A stretch of DNA of 64,000 nt from Mycoplasma parvum str. Indiana. Its GTDB lineage: Bacteria; Bacillota_I; Bacilli_A; Mycoplasmatales; Mycoplasmoidaceae. The translations under genes and the position numbers were made by a program. The notes beneath the pieces are model-generated. The model was not told where the DNA came from. It made no database searches and worked only from the letters and a program-made list of their open reading frames with translations. This document shows positions 1-10,117 of the stretch, piece by piece. The first letter of the stretch is position 1. Each line of letters begins with the position of its first letter. Where the stretch lies: the NCBI RefSeq assembly GCF_000477415.1, contig NC_022575.1, positions 310,001 to 374,000 of the forward strand, written 5' to 3'.

Positions 1-406
1 AAGCTTCAATTAATTCAGAAACTATTTTGGACATTAAAGCTGGAGGAACTTTTTTATTTTCAAGACCAAAAGCTAACTCTTCTTCAATTGAAGAAGTAAT
101 GAACTGACTATCAGGATTTTGAAAAACCACTCCCAAAAAAGAGAAAATTTGTTGATAATTTATTCTAGTTATAGGCTTATTGAAAATATGAATAGTTCCT
201 GATTGAGGCTTTAATAAACTTGTCAAAAGTTTTGAAAAAGTTGATTTACCAGAACCATTATGCCCTACTATACAAAAATATTTTTCAGAATCAAGCGAGA
301 TAGATAAATTTTTTATAAAAGGTTTATTTTTTGTATAAGAAAAGCAAAGTTTATTAACCTCTATAGCTTTTACTTTTTCCCCTCTTCGGGGATTTTCTTG
401 TGAAAT
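1..406 (-). CDS. ecfA2: ECF transporter ATP-binding subunit EcfA2, 3' end beyond left edge
   Basis: ABC-type ATPase that energises a modular ECF vitamin/cofactor transporter at the inner face of the membrane. The Walker A motif VGHNGSGKS lies at about 240-270 and is preceded by the usual beta-strand pair (KPFIKNLSISLDSEKYFCIV). The rest of the protein, with signature motif and Walker B, lies mostly beyond the left edge. It is the last visible gene of the run ecfA1-ecfT-small ORF-ecfA2. The open frame starts just after a TAA near 430 and contains no ATG, GTG or TTG before the conserved domain, so ATT at 406 is my best guess for the start. Family is certain; paralogue number and start are inferred. 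Confidence 0.8.
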   Translation of the reverse strand, partial: MSQENPRRGEKVKAIEVNKLCFSYTKNKPFIKNLSISLDSEKYFCIVGHNGSGKSTFSKLLTSLLKPQSGTIHIFNKPITRINYQQIFSFLGVVFQNPDSQFITSSIEEELAFGLENKKVPPALMSKIVSELIEA

Positions 407-545
407 TACTCTTTTAAATTTATTTTTTTATTGTTTTATTTTTATATTTAAAAAATTAATTAATCGAAAAAACAATAGAAAAAGGTAACGGGAAGAATTT
501 TAAAAATTTTCATACAAATAGAACTTTTGATTATTTATAAAGATC

Positions 546-797
546 CTAGCCAGTTTCTCCCTTGTCTTTTTTTAACTCCTTAGTTTTGGCTTTTAAATAT
601 TTAACTAAATAGAAAATAACAACTGAAGTAATTTGAAAAATTACGATTGACCAATGTTGAGCTATCCAAGCAAGTATAAAAAGAACGATATAAAAAATTC
701 AAAAAATTACTAAAAATATCTTTTTTAATAATAATTTCGCTAATATTACTAGATATTTTGGAATTAATTTCCAATCAAAACTTCAACGAAAATTCAA
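546..797 (-). CDS. Small membrane protein of the ECF operon
   Basis: 83-residue protein with TTG start, lying 7 nt after the ecfT stop and reading through two TGA (Trp) codons. It has a basic N-terminus, one or two hydrophobic segments (about residues 18-42 and 48-60) and a very basic, charged C-terminus ending KELKKDKGETG. I do not recognise a family. Its place between ecfT and ecfA2 suggests co-transcription with the transporter, but an S-component function is unlikely because it has too few membrane segments. Confidence 0.6.
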
Positions 798-804
798 CGA
801 AAAT

Positions 805-2076
805 TTAGAGAGAAAGTAAGAGAATAGGATCTACTCATTTAAAAGGAGAGAAATAATAAGAACCAAAAACAAAGTAATAACACATAATAATATAGAATAT
901 TATTCCTCCAAACATAACTAATTGAGGTTTAGTTAAGGAATAGTTTTTAAATCTAGTTCTATTTTCTTTAGGTAAATAGGCTCTCGAAGTCATTGCATTA
1001 GCCAACTCTCTAGATTTAATCATCGAAATAATGAATAAAGGTATAAATAATGAAAGAAAAGCTGTCATTTTATCCACAAATCTTCCATTTTTAAAATCAA
1101 TTCCTCGACTAGATTGAGCTTTGGTTATTCTAATTGCTTCTAAAAGAAGAGAAGGAATGAATCTTATAGCTAAAGAAATAATAAGAGTAATTTCCTTCAC
1201 AGGAATTTTTAATGCCGCTAAAGGTCTTATTAATTCTCCTACAGCAAAAGTAAAAGAAGTCAAATCTGTAGTATGGCTTAATGCTCTTGAAAGAGCAATA
1301 ATCATAGTTAATTTATTTGCCATATTAAAAGCCAGAATAAATTGTAAGGCAGTTAATGTATATCATTTAGGGAAAAATACTACAACTTTTTTATCTCCTT
1401 CTTTACTGGTTACGTAAAACGCTTTATAATTTTTTCCTTCCAATCTATTTTTAATACAACCACCATTATTTTTGCAGCAATTTGTAGTTGCTTGTTCTGC
1501 AGTGCACTTACATAATTGCTTTAATTCTTCAATATTGTTGGCAGAAACAATATTATTTTTGCCTCCCGCACTTTTGCAAGTGCAATTGCAATCAGACACA
1601 GTTTCACAACAACTCTTTAAAACTTCTCCTCCAGCAAATCAACCAACTTTAATTCCTTCTTGTTGAACGCTATTCTGGTTATTTCCTCTACCAAAAAAAG
1701 AAAAAGGTTTTTGAGTAAATAAATTCTGGAATTTTATAGCAAAATCTGAATAAGTGCTTGTTAAATAATCATTATCTCAAAAACCTGGATTTTTATTAAA
1801 TATTCAATTAATGCAAAAAAGAAATAAATAAATTCCTATAAAAAGTACAACTAATTTTCTTCATAAATCTTTAAGGCAGCCAGATAAAAAAAGAATAATA
1901 ATTGTAAAGCCAATTAATAAAAAATGTAAAAATATTCCCAATTTAGAAAAAACTAGGAATACAGAAAGAATAAAAATAATCAATTTAAGCAAAGGGTGCG
2001 CTTTAGCTGCATAATTTAATCCAAGGAGCTTGTTAGCTCCTTGACTATCTAATCTAACTAGATCGGCAAATGACAT
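805..2076 (-). CDS. ecfT: ECF transporter transmembrane subunit EcfT with cysteine-rich insertion
   Basis: 423 residues with several TGA-encoded Trp. The scaffold subunit couples the two EcfA ATPases to substrate-binding S-components. N-terminal membrane segments (about residues 28-100) and the C-terminal EcfT core are clear; the core contains the coupling motifs around SSRGIDFKNG and TSRAYLPKENRTR. Between them lies an insertion of roughly 130 residues that includes a cluster of ten cysteines at residues 156-207 (SCC, CNCTC, LCKC, NCC, GC). The ATG at 2076 overlaps the end of ecfA1 by 23 nt, so the two genes are probably translationally coupled. Insertions here occur in mollicute EcfT, but the Cys cluster is unusual to me. 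Confidence 0.88.
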
Positions 2077-2950
2077 TGGCTATTGAATGAGATAATTCAG
2101 AAATATTTTTAGGTCTATAATCTCACAATTCCTCAAAAACTTTATTTTCTCTAATTAAATTCTCAATAAATTGAATAACTTTGGGCTTGATTAAGGAAGA
2201 TGGGCAATTTCTAAAAAAAGAAAAAGTGTAATCATTTTGCTTTAATTTTCCATCTTCTAAAAATAGGATCTTATCTGTAGTTTCAAGAATAAAGTCCATA
2301 TTATTTGATGCAATAACAATAGTTACTCCTTTTTTATTTAATTGTTTTACTACATCTATAACTTGATTAACAGATTGAGGATCTAGTCCTAAAATCGGTT
2401 CATCAAAAACAATTACTTTTGGCTCTAATATTAAGATTCCAGCTAATGTGACTTTTCTTTTTTGACCTCCAGATAATTTAAAAGGTGAAGAATGAATTAA
2501 TTCAAGAGGAAAAGATAATTCGTTAAGTATTTTTTTTGCCTTTTCCTCTCATTTAGGCATTTCCGAAATGGGCAAATTGAAGAGAATTTTGGGTCCAAAA
2601 ATGATATCTTGCAAAACAGTCTCTCTAAAAAGCTGATAATCGGGAAGTTGGAAAACCATTCCAACTTCCCTCCTTATAGCTTTATAATTCTTTAATTTAT
2701 TTTGGAAAAATAATACTCTCTCGTCGCAAGCATAATAGATATTAGCTGTATCAGATTTTTGTAAACAATTTAAATGTTCGCAAAAAACACTTTTACCGGC
2801 CCCTGAGGGGCCTACTACTCCGTAAACTTCACCTTTACGAATTTGACAAGACAAAGAATGTAAAACTCTCTTATCTTTAAAAGAACAAGTTAAATTAAAT
2901 ATCTCAATAGCACTTTCCGGACTTATTTTATGATTAAGAGCATTTTTTTT
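2054..2950 (-). CDS. ecfA1: ECF transporter ATP-binding subunit EcfA1, start unresolved
   Basis: ABC ATPase partner of EcfT and EcfA2. Walker A is GPSGAGKS, the Q-loop is VFQLPDYQLF, the signature is LSGGQKRK and Walker B is VIVFDEP followed by ILGLDP. The frame is open only from 2950, directly after a TAA, and contains no ATG or GTG before the domain. The first TTG (2854) would cut into the first beta-strands. Candidates are ATA at 2926 and ATT at 2908. Alternatively, an ATG at 2975 in another frame would join it if the A10 tract at 2943-2952 were nine A long. First gene of the ecf run; its end overlaps ecfT. Confidence 0.85.
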
Positions 2951-2952
2951 TT
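2943..2952 (-). repeat. A10 homopolymer at the ecfA1 start
   Basis: Ten A on the coding strand between an upstream ATG (2975) and the conserved EcfA1 frame. A loss of one A would fuse the peptide from that ATG, beginning MHEKNTFIKK, to EcfA1. Transcriptional or replicative slippage could therefore decide whether an ATG-started EcfA1 is made. Confidence 0.5.
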
Positions 2953-3051
2953 ATGAAGGTATTCTTTTCATGCATCAGAATTAAATCAAATTTTTAATTT
3001 CTGTAACTTTTTCATTCTTAAAAGAAATGAATTACAAAATTGATTTTATTT

Positions 3052-5235
3052 TTATAAATAAAAGGCTTCTAAAGGAATATCTCCAGAAATACTAGTTAAA
3101 AGATTTATTTCTTTACTGGAGCTCGAAAAGCATTCTAATTCATTTAAAAATTTAGAAACTTTAGGAACACTCAATAAATCTTCTTGTCGTACTTTCGAAT
3201 TCTTTATTGGCAAATCACTAACTAATCATAATTCTTTTTTAGCTCTAGTCATACCAACAAAGAGAATTCTCCTTTCTTCCTCTAAATCTTGTTGAGTTTG
3301 AGCATAATGCTTAGGAAATTTATCTTCAACTAGATTTAGTATAAAAACATAATCAAACTCAGAACCCTTAGCACCGTGAACGGTAGAAAAATTTAAATAA
3401 TTATTTTCTGTAATATGACTTACAAAATGTTGAATATATACTATCAAAGTTTCTACTATTTCTCTTAATTTAAAAATAGAAGAATTACTGTAATAAGTCA
3501 TAACTTTATAGAAATGCAAAATATTACTAATACATGTACTCTTTTTATGTTGAATTTCTTTCATCAATTTACTATTCATATTTGTCTTAATCCATTCTTT
3601 TAAATCTTCTTGATTATTAATCATTTTTTCAAAATGGTTATTATCGGCATCAAAAGATTTTTTCTGCTTAATTTCTATTTCAATTAACTTTCAAAGATTT
3701 TTAATTTTGGAAATTGACTGTTTATCTTCCCGCGAAATTCATTTATTTTCGAAATTAGAAGAAATTAAATAATTTAAACTTTCAACTAAATCATCAGAAT
3801 ATTCTTCTATTTGATTCAAGAAATAATCTGGTATTTCTTCTTTTTTGAAATAGAATTCCAAGATGAATTTAATCGCGAATGGTTTTGCTGAAAATCTTAA
3901 AGAAATTAAACAAGCTAAAAAATAACTTTCATAATTTCAAGAAATATGCTTAGAAAAATTAAAATCTAAAAATTTTAGACCTTTTTGTAGAAATCATTTT
4001 CTCAAATATTTGGTTTCAAGATGAGTTCTTGAAATTATTGCTATTTGATTTAAATTAATTCCTGAAGCTTCTAAATTTTTAATAATTGAATAAATTTTTT
4101 TGGTCAAACCTCCTCGCTTATTATTAATTAATAAATTAATTTTTTTACCATATTCATTTTCAGTAAACATTTCATTAAAAATATCTTTCTGATTATTTTT
4201 AAGAATTAATTTATGTGAAAGATTTAAAATGTTTTGCGTTGATCTATAGTTTTGCGATAGATTGAAAAAAATTGTTGTTAAGTCTATATTTGTTTTAAAA
4301 TAACTAAAAATTTCTGGATAAGCTCCTTGGAAGCCATAAATAGCTTGATTAGGATCGCCTACAAATAAAATATTCTTTTTATTATTTGATATCTCTGCAA
4401 TTATTAAAAGTTGTAAGAAATTCATATCTTGAAATTCATCAACTAAAATCTTTTCAAATTTAGCAGAAATTTTCTCTTTTTTCTCTGGATTTCTTCTAAC
4501 TAAATAATGAAAATAAATAATTAAATCATCAAAATCAAGTGCTTCTTTTTTATCCAATTGTTTTTGATATAAATTGAAAACATTTTTTAAAACCTGAATA
4601 ATTTCTTCTCTTATGGAAGCAAATTTTTGCATTTTCATATTTAATCTAGGAGAGAGTCATTCATAAGCTTCGACTTTTAATTGAAAATTATGATTTAAAT
4701 AATTTTCAATCTTATTTCTAGAGATAGCATTTTCAGTCTCTTCTAATACAATTTCATAAATTCTATCTAATTCGCTTGGGGCTTTTTGATTTTCTGAAAA
4801 AATTATTTGAATTTGATTTTTAATTTCTTCGTCTAAAAAGAAAAATTTATCTTTTACATCTTGAATAGTTAATTTGCTAAATTTCCAGCTCAATAATTGA
4901 GAAAGTTCAGTTTTAAATTCTTCTTCTAAAAATTTTTTACATACTGCATGTAAAGTTCCGGCATATTCAAATTCTCGTTTAGCTTTAACAAATTGATTAA
5001 TTCTCTTTTTAATTTCAATAATTCCTCTGTTAGTATAAGTGACTAATAAAATCTTTCTAGGCTCTATTTTTTTTGATAAATAGAATCTAATTTTTTCAAT
5101 AATTACAAAAGTTTTTCCTGAGCCGGGGCCAGCAATAATCCCAACATTTCTATTTTCATTAAATTCAATAATTGCTAATTGCTGTTTATTTGGTCTTTGC
5201 CCTTCAGATTTCATTACTTTTTTTAATTCTTTCAA
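3052..5235 (-). CDS. UvrD/PcrA/Rep-family superfamily 1 DNA helicase
   Basis: 727 residues, one frame with several TGA Trp. An ATP-dependent 3'-5' DNA helicase for repair and replication restart. All SF1 motifs are visible: motif I AGPGSGKT (35-42), motif Ia TYTNRGI, motif II DEFQDMN, motif III FVGDPNQAIYGFQGA, motif IV LSQNYRST, motif V TVHGAKGSEFDYVFIL and motif VI RRILFVGMTRAKKELW. Length matches pcrA/uvrD. The gene is divergent from a RecB-like nuclease gene whose start is 21 nt away, which suggests the two act together. No other helicase is in the window, so whether this is PcrA proper or an AddA-like protein is open; the length favours PcrA/UvrD. Confidence 0.93.
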
Positions 5236-5256
5236 TTTAGTTATTACTTAAATTCA

Positions 5257-6399
5257 TTGTTTTATCTAAATGAAAAAAATATTAAAGAATATACAACTAT
5301 TAACTTTTTAAAAACTGAAAAATTTTTAAATTTCATTAAACCTAAGATAATGAGTCTAATTAAAAAAGAATATATTAAGCAAAACAATGTATCATTAACT
5401 CTTTTTGAAGAAAAACAAAAAATTACTCCCTCTATTCCTTCTAGACTATCTGAAGATTCAATTCAAAAAATTAATAAAAATTTTAGTTATTTAGGAAAAT
5501 GGAGTGAGTTTTTCATTGAAAAATTAATTAATTTCTATAAATCCAATAATTTAGATTACAATAAACCCATTAATTTAAAAGAAAATTGATTTTTAATTAA
5601 AGAAGCTACTGAAGAAAGTAAGAAATATTTCAAAATTAAAAGTACCAGAAAAGAATCAATATTTTGATTTTTAGATTTAGAAAACTTAAATAAAAATAAA
5701 TATTCTTTCTTTTTAGAGAAAGAAGAATTTGAAAATCACGATAATCAACTAATTTTTATGACAATTATGAATCATTTTCAGGCTTTTTTGCCATATTGCG
5801 AAAATTTCATGAGTTGAGATGAATTCACAAAAACTCATTCCCTAAAAACTAGTGAAGAATATAGCATTGAATGTGAAGTTTCTCGCTGAGAATTTGATTT
5901 TTTTGATATTAAAGAAAATTATCTTATTGATTTGAAATTTCAACGTAAGGGTTGAGATATTAATTGAATATGACAATTACTACTTTATGTTTACTTATTA
6001 GATTTTTACTACGGAAAAAGATCTCAAGGTATTTCTGTTTTAAATACCTTTACAGGAGAAATTTGAAAAATTAGTTTAAAAAATCTCTTTATTGAAGGGG
6101 GAGATGAAAAATTTTTTAAAGTTATGAAAACAGAAATTCAAGATTATGAAAAAATCAGATTAATGAATAGAATTCTTTCTTGCTTTAAAGAATGAGACCA
6201 AGTTTCTAATTTAAAAGAAATTATTTCTAATAATTTTTTCATACAAATAGAAGATCAAAAAATAAATGAATATGAAAAATTTATTTTGAAATTAAATTCT
6301 TATAGAAATAATTCCAATTTTTTATCGAATATTCACTCCTCTAAATGAGTGTGAAATGAATGGAATGAATTTTTAAGTTCTAATCAATTGAAAAATTAA
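5257..6399 (+). CDS. RecB-like PD-(D/E)XK nuclease-domain protein
   Basis: 380 residues; TTG start chosen because it is the first start codon clear of the divergent helicase gene. The middle matches the RecB/AddB/Cas4-type nuclease core. There is an acidic residue in a helix (WSEFFIEKL, about 82-90), Asp in WEFDFFD (214-217), the catalytic strand LIDLKF with D225 and K227, and the C-terminal QLLLYVYLL motif (Q240, Y244). No helicase or iron-sulphur cysteines are visible. The neighbour is a divergent UvrD-type helicase, so the pair resembles a split helicase-nuclease. The stop overlaps the hsdS stop on the other strand in a TTAA palindrome. Assignment rests on motif pattern only. Confidence 0.6.
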
Positions 6400-7562
6400 T
6401 AAATTTCTAATTTTTCGTTAAAAATTCTATTTAACAAATCTTTTTTAGTTCTATCTAATATTTCTATTTTTGACTGTAAATTTTCAATTTTTAATTGAAT
6501 ATTTTCACAAAAATCATTAAATTTTTCTAAAGTTTTGTCATCTGGGATTAGTATTTCAAGATTTTTAATTTTGGACGGCGTTAAACATCTTAGTTGTATA
6601 CTAGAAACTACAATTTGGTTTAATCTTGGAATATGAATATTTTTTAAAGATTCAAAAATTAAATAAAAATATTCAATATCCTTAGGTATTAATATAAAAA
6701 CTCCATTACTAGCTTCGAATTTTCCTCTAAAAAGTTTTGTGTGAAAATTTGTCCCTCCTTGAGATATAAAAATAGCAGCAGAGTTTTCACAAAAAGTTGA
6801 AGATCTTTTTGTATCAAATGAAGAAGTAAAGAAAGGATACACATTTTCACCATATATATATATATATATATTGATTTTGTAACGCGTGACTTGCTGGTTT
6901 TGTTCCTTTTGTAATACTAACAATTTCTTTCAGTTTTAATTTTTTTCAATCATTTTGAAAATTATTTAGTAATAATTTTTTATAAAAATAAGTTCTTAAA
7001 GATTCTAATAACTCAATTTGTCGTTCATTATTTTCAGATAATTCATCATAAGCTGAAAGAATATCTCCAATTAATCCTTGAACCCTGGGGGGGGCGCAGG
7101 AAATTTGATTAAAAATAATTGATAAGTAGGTAAGGCCTTTCTAATGGTGGTTGTAGCGGAATAAGATGCAAATTTTTCTTTTTGAGAATCTAAGCAATAC
7201 TTAATAAATTTAGGATTAGAAATATTCTTATAGGGAGTAAAACCAAAAACACTAGTGGATAAAAAAGAATCATTTTTTAATAATGCTGCATCTCCTGGTG
7301 AGTTTCCTAACATAGAAATACAAACTGTATTTTTTGAAAATAATTTGTTATTCATTAAGGAAAGTTTGTTTAAAAAATAATATCTATTGCACTTCAAAAT
7401 ATGCAATCTACTTTGACCAACTTCTTTAACTCCAACGAAAGAAATAGATTCTTTATGTAACTTAGGATGAAATTCATATTTTCTGGAATATGGCTTTCCA
7501 GATGATATTTTTCCTAACTTATCTAAAGTTGTTAATTTCCACTCATTTTTAGGGAGTGACAC
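6396..7562 (-). CDS. hsdS: Type I restriction specificity subunit HsdS, copy 1, frameshifted at two simple repeats
   Basis: Specificity (S) subunits carry two target-recognition domains and set the sequence methylated or cut by HsdM/HsdR. The N-terminal half (7071-7562, GTG start) ends FPAPPPGFKD* because of an 8-base G/C run at 7087-7094. Adding one base restores the conserved helix (GDILSAYDELSENNERQ) seen in copy 2. A second break lies at the (TA)n tract 6852-6870, after which the frame continues as GENVYPFFTSS to the conserved C-terminal coiled coil ending NRIFNEKLEIY (6396-6923). As written, no full-length protein is made. Both breaks fall in slippage-prone repeats, so this is probably an OFF phase variant, not simple decay. 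No hsdM or hsdR is in the window. Confidence 0.8.
6852..6870. repeat. (TA)n dinucleotide tract inside hsdS copy 1
   Basis: 19 nt of alternating A/T in the middle of hsdS. On the coding strand, the frame before it (GTKPASHALQNQ) and after it (GENVYPFF) join only if the tract length is a multiple of three, for example 21 or 15. The tract is therefore out of frame by one TA unit. Confidence 0.85.
7087..7094. repeat. G8/C8 tract in hsdS copy 1
   Basis: Eight G on the plus strand, giving eight C on the coding strand. With nine the N-terminal half of HsdS would continue in frame; with eight it stops after a short tail. Confidence 0.8.
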
Positions 7563-7652
7563 AATTAAATTTCTCTAAATATATAAATTGAGAATTTAAA
7601 AGGTTTTAAAAATTAATTAATTTTAAAAATAAACACTTAGGTTTTTTATAAA

Positions 7653-8981
7653 TTAATAATTATTTTTTAAATCAAAAGCATTAGAAAATTTTGCATTTTT
7701 AGATTTATTTCTATGTTCTTCAAAGAGTTTGAGAAATTTCTCTTTAGAGAAATCTACTTTTCTCTCACTTAGTACTTTTTCTATTAGAGCAAGAGGAGCC
7801 CCCTCTCTTTCTACTAAAATAAATAATCTTTCTTCTAAATTATTATTCTTTTGCTCTAATTCTTGAATAATTCTTTTATAAAAATTATTCAGAACTTTTT
7901 CAAAAATTTGACATTCAGATAGAATAATTTCTTTAATATTTTCTATTTTTTCCAATAAAAAAGAATGTAAGGGGGATAGAAGAGAAATAGAAATTTCTAA
8001 TAAAGAAGGTAAGGCATTTAAATAATCTTTAATTCCTAATATTTTCAAAGAAGTTGCTACTCTTCTAATCAACTTTTTAACTACATAACCTCTTCCTTTA
8101 TTTGAAGGGGAAACTCCCTCGCTAATTAAAAGAGTTAATGTTCTGAGATGATCAGCAATTATTTGAAAATGAGCTTTAGAAGAAGAATAATTTTGAATTG
8201 ATAATTCTTCTATTTTTTTTATTAAAGGATAAAAACAAGAACTATAAAAAATATTTTCTGCCTCCTCCAAAATAGTAATTATTCTTTCTAAACCGGCACC
8301 TGTATCAATATTTTTTCGCTTTAATTCAAGATATTCCTTATCTTTAGTTACCCAAAATTGACTAAAAACAATATTCCAAATTTCTATATATCTCTCATTA
8401 TTAATTCCTTCTGTAAGCAATTTAAGACTTTTGTTCTCTAAATCATATTTTTCTCCTCTATCATAATATATTTCTGTACAAGGTCCGCAAGGTCCTTCGC
8501 CAATTTCTCAGAAATTTGCTTTCCCTAATTTCAAAATAGGAATTTCTTCTCCTAGAAGCTCTCTTCAAATTAGTTCACTCTCCGAATCTTCTTCATAAAC
8601 CGTAATAACTAAATTATTTTTATTTATTTTCAGGAGAGTTATTAAAAACTCTATGGCATATTGAATAGCTTCCCTTTTGAAATATCCCCCAATAGAAAAA
8701 TTTCCCATCATTTCAAAATAAGTACTATGTCATGAATCTTCTTCAATGCTAGTAATATCTACTGTTCTCACAACTTTTTGAATACTTGTGCAAATTTTTG
8801 AAGAAGCTTCATTACCTTCTATAAAAGATTTTTTGATGGCACATAAACCTGAATTAATAAATAAAGTGGATTTATCATATTCAGGTGGTATTAATGAATG
8901 AGGCGGAATTACTTCATGACCTTTGGAACTAAAATACTTAATTCAAAGCTCCTTAAGCTCTGCTGGACTTACTTTAATCAT
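7653..8981 (-). CDS. alaS: Alanyl-tRNA synthetase, short form without editing and C-Ala domains
   Basis: 442 residues. Charges tRNA-Ala. The class II core is complete: [13 protein letters not shown] near the N-terminus, motif 2 region ([18 protein letters not shown]), [16 protein letters not shown] and the motif 3 stretch [11 protein letters not shown], followed by the tRNA-recognition helices including [17 protein letters not shown]. Most bacterial AlaRS have about 870-900 residues. This one stops where the catalytic/recognition fragment ends, so the HxxxH/CxxxH editing site and the C-Ala domain are absent. TAA is the true stop. The ATG follows the mnmA stop after 3 nt, so the genes are co-transcribed. 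Confidence 0.95.
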
Positions 8982-8984
8982 TAT

Positions 8985-10097
8985 TTAAAAAGAATTTCTA
9001 TATATTCCGCATCCTAAACATAGTTTTTTATCTCCAGAATAAAAAACTATATATTGTCCGGGTGAAGTTGAAAAACAACTTTCATGCATTAATTCTATCC
9101 CCCTATTATTTATTTTCCTAATAATTCCAGAAATAAATGTGGGGGTATGTTTGAATTTCAGAAAAATATTTTCTCCTATTTCCGGTTGTTTATTTATTCA
9201 ATGCAAATTTTCCACTAAAGAATATTTTTTCTTTAAATATTTTTCCCTAGTACTTTCTCCGCAAACATAAAGGGTAGAATCTTTTTCATTTTTTCCACAA
9301 ACATAATATTTTTCTCTACCTCCTGAAACTAATTGACCTTTTCTCTGATTCATTGAATAAAAACATAAACCCTTATGTTTTCCTAAATATTCTTTACTTT
9401 CAATCTCAATTATTGAACCTTCTTTAGGCTCAATATATTTAGAAATAAAAGAATAAAAATTTCTCTTACCAATAAAACAAATTCCTCTACTACCTTTTTT
9501 ATTTCAATTAGGAAAATTATTTTGTTTGGCTATCTCTCTAACTTTTTCTTTAGAATCTATCTCTGAGAGAGGAAAAATAATTTCTTTTAATTGATTTTGC
9601 GTTAATTTAGAAAGAAAATAAGTTTGATCTTTTTTATTTTCTTTACAAGTTCCTAAGAGAAAATTATTTTTAGAAGTAATAATTTTTGCATAATGTCCAG
9701 TTGCTAAAAATACATCAGGACCAAAAACTCGCTTAATTTTATTTAAAAGCACTCCAAATTTAATTTCAGAGTTGCATAAAATATCTGGATTTCCAATTAA
9801 ATTTTTATTGAATAAAGAAATAAAAGGTTTAAAAACATAATTTCAATATTCAAAGGTGAAATTATAGATAAAGAAAGGTATTTCTAGTTTTTTAGAAATT
9901 TCTTCAGCATATTTTCTATCTTTAGAAAGAGATTCACATTCCGAATTCATTTCTAATTCATTTAATTGACTATCCCAATTTATCATATGAATTCCATAGA
10001 CTCTATATCCTTCTTTTTTCAGAAGTAAAGCGGCTACTGAAGAATCTACCCCTCCCGAAAGAGCTATTACTACCTTTTTTTCTATTAAAGAATTCAA
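8985..10097 (-). CDS. mnmA: tRNA 2-thiouridylase MnmA
   Basis: 370 residues. Thiolates U34 of Lys, Glu and Gln tRNAs using sulphur relayed from a cysteine desulphurase. The PP-loop SGGVDSS is near the N-terminus. The first catalytic Cys lies in PDILCNSEIKF, GHYAKI follows, and the second Cys is in GSRGICFIG. The C-terminal half has the usual EGSIIEI and GQLVSGGREKYYV beta-domain motifs. TTG at 10097 is the only near-canonical start, since the frame is bounded by the divergent ligA start 20 nt away. First gene of mnmA-alaS. Confidence 0.95.
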
Positions 10098-10117
10098 ACT
10101 TAAATTAATAGTATAGT

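Noticed and set aside
1363-1599. Separate small Cys-rich protein gene
   Set aside because: It is the insertion of EcfT in the same frame, joined on both sides through TGA Trp codons.
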